Notes under the pieces: model-generated
Told to the model about the DNA's origin: nothing
Seen by the model: the letters and a program-made list of their open reading frames with translations, nothing else
Databases searched by the model: none
Program-made: the position numbers and the translations under genes
Assembly (NCBI GenBank): GCA_964385405.1
Contig: CAYLOT010000016.1
Span: 1 to 56,412 of the forward strand
DNA length: 56,412 bases
Source of the DNA: CAIZGX01 sp964385405
GTDB taxonomy: Bacteria; Bacteroidota; Bacteroidia; Flavobacteriales_D; Sanyastnellaceae
Direction of reading: 5' to 3'
In this document: piece by piece, positions 52,770 to 56,412 of the stretch
How positions within the stretch are numbered: position 1 is the stretch's first letter
Layout: every line of letters begins with the position of its first letter

Positions 52770-52919
52770 TTGAATACACTTGCATTTACCGCAATTTGTC
52801 TTTACGGTTTCTTTTTAATTTTTATCTTTTTCTATTCGCTGGTTCAATTGAACTTGGCCATTCAATTCGTGAAAAAGAACAAGCGCAAACGTCAGATGCC
52901 TGTTATTGCAGAAGAAGAC
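52770..52919 (+). CDS. Glycosyltransferase family 2 protein, N-terminal part before assembly gap
   Basis: Fifty residues are visible before the N run: one membrane helix (AICLYGFFLIFIFFYSLVQL) and a basic segment (VKKNKRKRQMP). This is the N-terminal anchor typical of Bacteroidota cellulose-synthase-like GT2 proteins. The start is TTG at 52770. The catalytic DxD region is hidden in the gap. The frame differs from the downstream half, as expected if the 100 N are only a placeholder. Confidence 0.68.
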
Positions 52920-53019
52920 NNNNNNNNNNNNNNNNNNNNNNNNNNNNNNNNNNNNNNNNNNNNNNNNNNNNNNNNNNNNNNNNNNNNNNNNNNNNNNNNN
53001 NNNNNNNNNNNNNNNNNNN
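52920..53019. other. Assembly gap of 100 N
   Basis: Exactly 100 undetermined bases. The flanking GT2 halves suggest the true missing sequence is several hundred bases, containing the glycosyltransferase catalytic domain. Confidence 0.98.
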
Positions 53020-53808
53020 CCTGCAATTGGCTCACCATCTGAGTTACCGGCTGAAATGAATGCATTGAAAGCGCAACAATTCCGTTGGACAAAAGGAGCG
53101 GCTGAATGCACTCGAAAGAATTTAGGTAAAGTTCTAAGAGCGAAAGACATGGGATTTGCTCACAAGGTTCACGCAAGTTTCCATTTGATGAACTCGGTTG
53201 TTTTCTTGAGTATTCTCGGCACATCTATCTTGAGTATGCCAATGTTATTTATTAAGCATTACTTTGACGGGAAATTACATTATGGCCTTTATCAATTTAA
53301 TGATTACAGTATCTACTTTGCAATTGCTTCGGCATTCTTGGTGAGTTTCTTTATTTTAGGATTCTTCTATTGGGTCTCTCGTCCGCCAATGCCTTTCTTT
53401 CAAAAGTTTGGACGTTTCGTTGTTGACTTTCCTTTGTTCCTTGCAGTATCTATGGGATTATCTTTACACAACGCGGTTGCGGTAATAGAGGGCTTAACCG
53501 GAAAAAAATCAGCATTCGTTCGCACACCAAAATTTGCGATTAGCACAGGTAAGAAAGGTACATGGACAGACAAGAAATATCGCGCACCTAAGATTTCTCC
53601 ATTAACCATTTTAGAGTTCATCATGTTGCTTTATTTCGCAAGTGGACTGGTTTGGCCATTTATTCTAACCTGGTCGGAAAGAGATCCAATTTCAAATAAA
53701 ATCAATTGGGAGTTCACCGATTTCGGTTTAATGCCTTTCCATTTGATGCTTACCATTGGTTATTTTTATGTAACCTATTACAGTATTAAGCACGCCAAAG
53801 CAAACTAA
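53020..53808 (+). CDS. Glycosyltransferase family 2 protein, C-terminal part after assembly gap
   Basis: The 262-residue remainder begins PAIGSPSELPAEMN and quickly reaches QQFRW, the QxxRW acceptor-site motif of processive GT2 enzymes. It is followed by ASFHLMNSVVFLSILGTSIL and four further hydrophobic helices, ending in YSIKHAKAN. The arrangement matches Bacteroidota cellulose-synthase-family GT2 proteins. The product polymer or glycolipid is not identifiable. A terminator follows at 53836-53862. Confidence 0.82.
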   Translation, partial: PAIGSPSELPAEMNALKAQQFRWTKGAAECTRKNLGKVLRAKDMGFAHKVHASFHLMNSVVFLSILGTSILSMPMLFIKHYFDGKLHYGLYQFNDYSIYFAIASAFLVSFFILGFFYWVSRPPMPFFQKFGRFVVDFPLFLAVSMGLSLHNAVAVIEGLTGKKSAFVRTPKFAISTGKKGTWTDKKYRAPKISPLTILEFIMLLYFASGLVWPFILTWSERDPISNKINWEFTDFGLMPFHLMLTIGYFYVTYYSIKHAKAN

Positions 53809-53835
53809 AATTTATTTTAATTAGTCATTCTATTG

Positions 53836-53862
53836 AAAAGCTCGGCATGTCCGAGCTTTTTG
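53836..53862 (+). terminator. Terminator of the GT2 gene
   Basis: AAAAGCTCGG and CCGAGCTTTT form a 10-bp perfect stem with loop CATGT (53846-53850), followed by T. It lies 27 bases after the GT2 stop. Confidence 0.85.
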
Positions 53863-53892
53863 TGTTTATCTTGCGATACAATATATTTTTTC

Positions 53893-55887
53893 ATGAAGAA
53901 TCTTTGCGTTTCTCTTTTCATTATCTCTTCTATCGCCGCAGGAGCACAACCCTGTATTGATGGAATGGCGGGGATTTATCCGTGTAATAATGTTGATTTG
54001 CTTGCATATGTGCCTTTAGCAAATATTGGTGCAAATCCAAATAATGACAACACCAACGATATATGGGGTTGGGTTAGTCCTGTTTCAGGAAAAGAATATG
54101 CTATAGTAGGTGTTTCCAATGGTACAGCTTTTCTAGATGTTTCTTCACCCGAGTCTCCAATCTACCTTGGTACTCTTCCTTCTCATACAGGCAGCAGCTT
54201 ATGGAGAGACGTTGAGACCCTAAATCATTATTGTTTTGTTGGAAGTGAAGCGAGCGGACACGGGCTTCAAGTATTTGATTTATTACAATTAGACAATGTA
54301 ACAACTCCGACTTCTTTCGTGGAAACGGCTTATTACGGTGGTTTCGGTCATTCGCATACCATTGCTATTGATCCCGAGAGCAAAGTTCTTATGGCGATGG
54401 GAACAAGTACTTTTAATGGAGGTCCTCATCTTGTAGATGTATCTAATCCACTCCAGCCCACTTTAATGGGTGGATATGCTGAGTCTGGATATACGCATGA
54501 TGGGACAATACTTACCTATAACGGTCCAGATCAAAATCATCTTGGCGATTTAATAATAGTGGCGTGTAATGGGAATTCAGGTTGGGGGGTTGTAACCCTG
54601 AATGCCTCAGATCCGACAGATATACAACTGCTAGATAATTTTGATTATCCTGAACGTGGGTATGTACATCAAGGTTGGTTCACAAAGGATATGTCCCACT
54701 ATTTAGTGAATGACGAATTAGATGAACAACAACTTGGCAATGGAACCCGGACTCATATTTTCAATTTTACTGATCTCGATAATATTGGCTATATGAATTA
54801 TTATCAAAGCACCAACTCGTCGATTGATCACAACTTGTATATCAAGGATCAATTTGTATATGAAAGTAATTATCGTAGCGGAGTTCGCATTCTCGATGCA
54901 TCAAGAGTTGGTACAGGAGTTCTAAATGAGGTTGGATATTTCGATTTATTTCCCGCGAATGATTTGCCGCAATTCAGCGGAACATGGAGCAACTACCCTT
55001 ATTTACCAAGTGGGGTTAATTTAGCAACAAGCATGTATGATGGATTTTTCATCTTACGTCCAACACTACTTTATTTGAATGACTACTCACTTAATGCCTG
55101 TGGACATGCTGTGGACACCCTAAAATTGAAAATTCATGCAGACTTACAATTTCCTTTAACAGCAAACATTACAGGCATACCTGGATTTCCGGTTTTTAGT
55201 GGAATAAATATTACTGGACCAGGTACTTACTACATTATTATATCTGATTTAGGAACAGTGCCCACCGGAAATTTCAATTGCACGCTTCAACTTCAAACCA
55301 CATTCGGAGAATCTTACGATTTATTCTTTTCAATAGCTGTTGGTTCAGCACCGGCTGCCCCGTCGCTTATTTCAGTTCCTTCGACTATTCAATACAATGG
55401 TTTCGATTACACATTTAATTGGAGTGCTATGCCTGGAGCAACATCTTACTTATTTGAAATTTCAGAAAATGATGCAACATTTGGAAATATTGTATATACC
55501 TCAACAGAAACAGGAAATTTTGCAACGTTGCCATTTGACTTTGCTTTTGCTGAAGGTAATACATATTCTTGGAGAGTAACTGCAATCAACCTTTGTGGTT
55601 CATCTGCAGTTTCTGTATCCGAAGATTTCCAGTGGATTCCTGCAAGCATAAATGAAATCGCAGAGCGCGAATTTATTGTTTACCCGAATCCAGCTGAAAA
55701 TGAAGTGTTCATTCAAAACTTCCAATCGGGAAAATCGAATGTAACAATCTACAATTCAACAGGACAAGTCGTTTATTCTGCAAGCTTCAATCAGCCTGGT
55801 GTTCATACGCTTGAAGTTGAAAACCTTTCAACAGGAATTTATACGATTCAAGTTGGCAGATTGACAAAGCGCTTATTGATTAAGTAA
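53893..55887 (+). CDS. Choice-of-anchor B family protein with T9SS sorting domain
   Basis: The 664-residue protein has a signal peptide ending near AGAQ. A beta-propeller-like region with repeated surface motifs (SNGTAFLDVSSPESPIYLG near 90, GPHLVDVSNPLQPTLMGGYA near 176, YRSGVRILDASR near 335) follows; this is the choice-of-anchor B pattern. A fibronectin-like segment (about 495-585) and a type A T9SS sorting domain (VYPNPAENEVFI, NSTGQVVY, GIYTIQVGRLTKRLLIK) complete it. It is a secreted or surface protein of unknown function. The ATG at 53893 was chosen because it begins the signal peptide. It converges on the FAD-linked oxidase. Confidence 0.85.
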   Translation: MKNLCVSLFIISSIAAGAQPCIDGMAGIYPCNNVDLLAYVPLANIGANPNNDNTNDIWGWVSPVSGKEYAIVGVSNGTAFLDVSSPESPIYLGTLPSHTGSSLWRDVETLNHYCFVGSEASGHGLQVFDLLQLDNVTTPTSFVETAYYGGFGHSHTIAIDPESKVLMAMGTSTFNGGPHLVDVSNPLQPTLMGGYAESGYTHDGTILTYNGPDQNHLGDLIIVACNGNSGWGVVTLNASDPTDIQLLDNFDYPERGYVHQGWFTKDMSHYLVNDELDEQQLGNGTRTHIFNFTDLDNIGYMNYYQSTNSSIDHNLYIKDQFVYESNYRSGVRILDASRVGTGVLNEVGYFDLFPANDLPQFSGTWSNYPYLPSGVNLATSMYDGFFILRPTLLYLNDYSLNACGHAVDTLKLKIHADLQFPLTANITGIPGFPVFSGINITGPGTYYIIISDLGTVPTGNFNCTLQLQTTFGESYDLFFSIAVGSAPAAPSLISVPSTIQYNGFDYTFNWSAMPGATSYLFEISENDATFGNIVYTSTETGNFATLPFDFAFAEGNTYSWRVTAINLCGSSAVSVSEDFQWIPASINEIAEREFIVYPNPAENEVFIQNFQSGKSNVTIYNSTGQVVYSASFNQPGVHTLEVENLSTGIYTIQVGRLTKRLLIK

Positions 55888-55893
55888 GGTTTT

Positions 55894-56412
55894 TCAGTCT
55901 GGAAATATTTTTCCTGGATTAAGAATCCCATTTGGATCGAAGACCTCTTTTATTTTCTTCATGAGGTTCAGTTGAACTTCATTGAAGGCAATGTCCATGT
56001 AGTTCTTCTGCACCCATCCTATTCCGTGTTCACCGCTGAGCGTTCCTCCGAGAGAAACGGTCAATTCGAAAATTTCACGAATGGCCTTTGGAAGTGTATT
56101 GTTCCATTGTTCATCGGACATTTCATCTTTCAGAATATTGATATGAAGGTTTCCATCTCCGGCATGTCCGTAGCAAACGGAACGAAAGCCATAGCGCTTT
56201 CCAATGGCCTTCACTTCACGAAGTAATTTCGGAAGTTCAAATCTTGGAACAACAGTATCTTCTTCTTTATAGATGGAATGAGACTTCACGGCCTCACCTA
56301 CTTTTCTTCTCACTTTCCAAAGTGCTTCCTTTTGATTGTGGTCCTCAGCAAATAAGATCTCTCCACATTCATGTTCCATGAGCACATTTGAAATGGTTTC
56401 GCAATCGAGCAT
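55894..56412 (-). CDS. FAD-linked oxidase (GlcD/LDH-D type), C-terminal part
   Basis: The frame runs to the window edge, so the N-terminal FAD-binding half is missing. The 172 visible residues carry GHAGDGNLHINIL and LSGEHGIGWVQK, then FDPNGILNPGKIFP, the signature end of GlcD/D-lactate dehydrogenase-like flavoproteins. The Met at 56412 is probably internal. The substrate cannot be told. It converges on the choice-of-anchor gene with a six-base gap. Confidence 0.88.
   Translation of the reverse strand: MLDCETISNVLMEHECGEILFAEDHNQKEALWKVRRKVGEAVKSHSIYKEEDTVVPRFELPKLLREVKAIGKRYGFRSVCYGHAGDGNLHINILKDEMSDEQWNNTLPKAIREIFELTVSLGGTLSGEHGIGWVQKNYMDIAFNEVQLNLMKKIKEVFDPNGILNPGKIFPD

Noticed and set aside
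52815..53224. Minus-strand and alternative-frame ORFs spanning the N run
   Set aside because: They exist only because the 100 N contain no stop codons.

Overview
The window reads as a draft scaffold of a Bacteroidota chromosome, most likely Flavobacteriales-like. The evidence is: three proteins with C-terminal type IX secretion (T9SS) sorting domains, a SusC/SusD pair, a DUF5686/carboxypeptidase-regulatory protein, a DoxX-thioredoxin fusion, few recognisable Shine-Dalgarno sequences, and repeated TAnnTTTG elements just upstream of genes, which is the -7 box of the Bacteroidota primary sigma factor. No CRISPR array, insertion sequence, integrase or phage gene was seen. One 100-N assembly gap (52920-53019) interrupts a glycosyltransferase. 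No stretch longer than 300 bases lacks a gene; the longest is 35080-35319, which holds a 5 x 10-bp tandem repeat, a palindrome and a terminator.

Layout. 1-4.9 kb: end of a beta-barrel-like protein, lpxH (lipid A), then a leftward run radC - UDP-GlcNAc 2-epimerase - polysaccharide deacetylase, and rpsT with its own promoter and terminator. 5-8.5 kb: a lipoprotein-like subtilase, then a leftward cluster of moaE, moaD, a TauE/SafE permease and a lipoprotein. 8.46-10.6 kb: tRNA-Arg, initiator tRNA-Met, era, ispE and a small coiled-coil ORF. 10.7-14.2 kb: a large T9SS-secreted M36-like metalloprotease and a small secreted protein. 14.2-18.2 kb: hexapeptide acyltransferase, GDP-L-fucose synthase, apaG, typA and a CAT-anticodon tRNA. 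18.3-20.4 kb: a two-gene carotenoid operon (CrtD-like desaturase and CruF-like hydratase). 20.4-28.7 kb: ligA, a small outer-membrane protein, a DEAD-box helicase, a lipoprotein, a DUF5686 protein and a DoxX-thioredoxin protein. 28.8-35.1 kb: an orphan DppB-type permease, a compact GH13-like protein, a DODA-type dioxygenase and a HlyD/FtsX/LolD-type export operon. 35.3-42.9 kb: a Cys-rich membrane protein, topoisomerase IV (parE-parC), a duplicated DUF1599 protein, folP and folD. 43.0-51.9 kb: an alpha-glucan utilisation locus (secreted GH13 amylase, SusC, SusD, a DUF5004-like lipoprotein, a SusE/F-like protein). 51.9-56.4 kb: SIMPL protein, gapped GT2, a T9SS choice-of-anchor B protein and the end of an FAD-linked oxidase.

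The most coherent system is the glucan locus. A T9SS-secreted amylase would cut starch-like polymer outside the cell. SusD and the other surface proteins would bind the products and SusC would import them. The amylase promoter is a clean TTG-N19-TATATTTG with a perfect 15-bp palindrome (GTGTACTAAGTACAC) in its spacer, and a degenerate copy lies upstream of susC. This suggests one regulator controls both units, but no regulator gene is in the window. The amylase N-terminus and the last protein of the locus also appear to share a beta-sandwich module.
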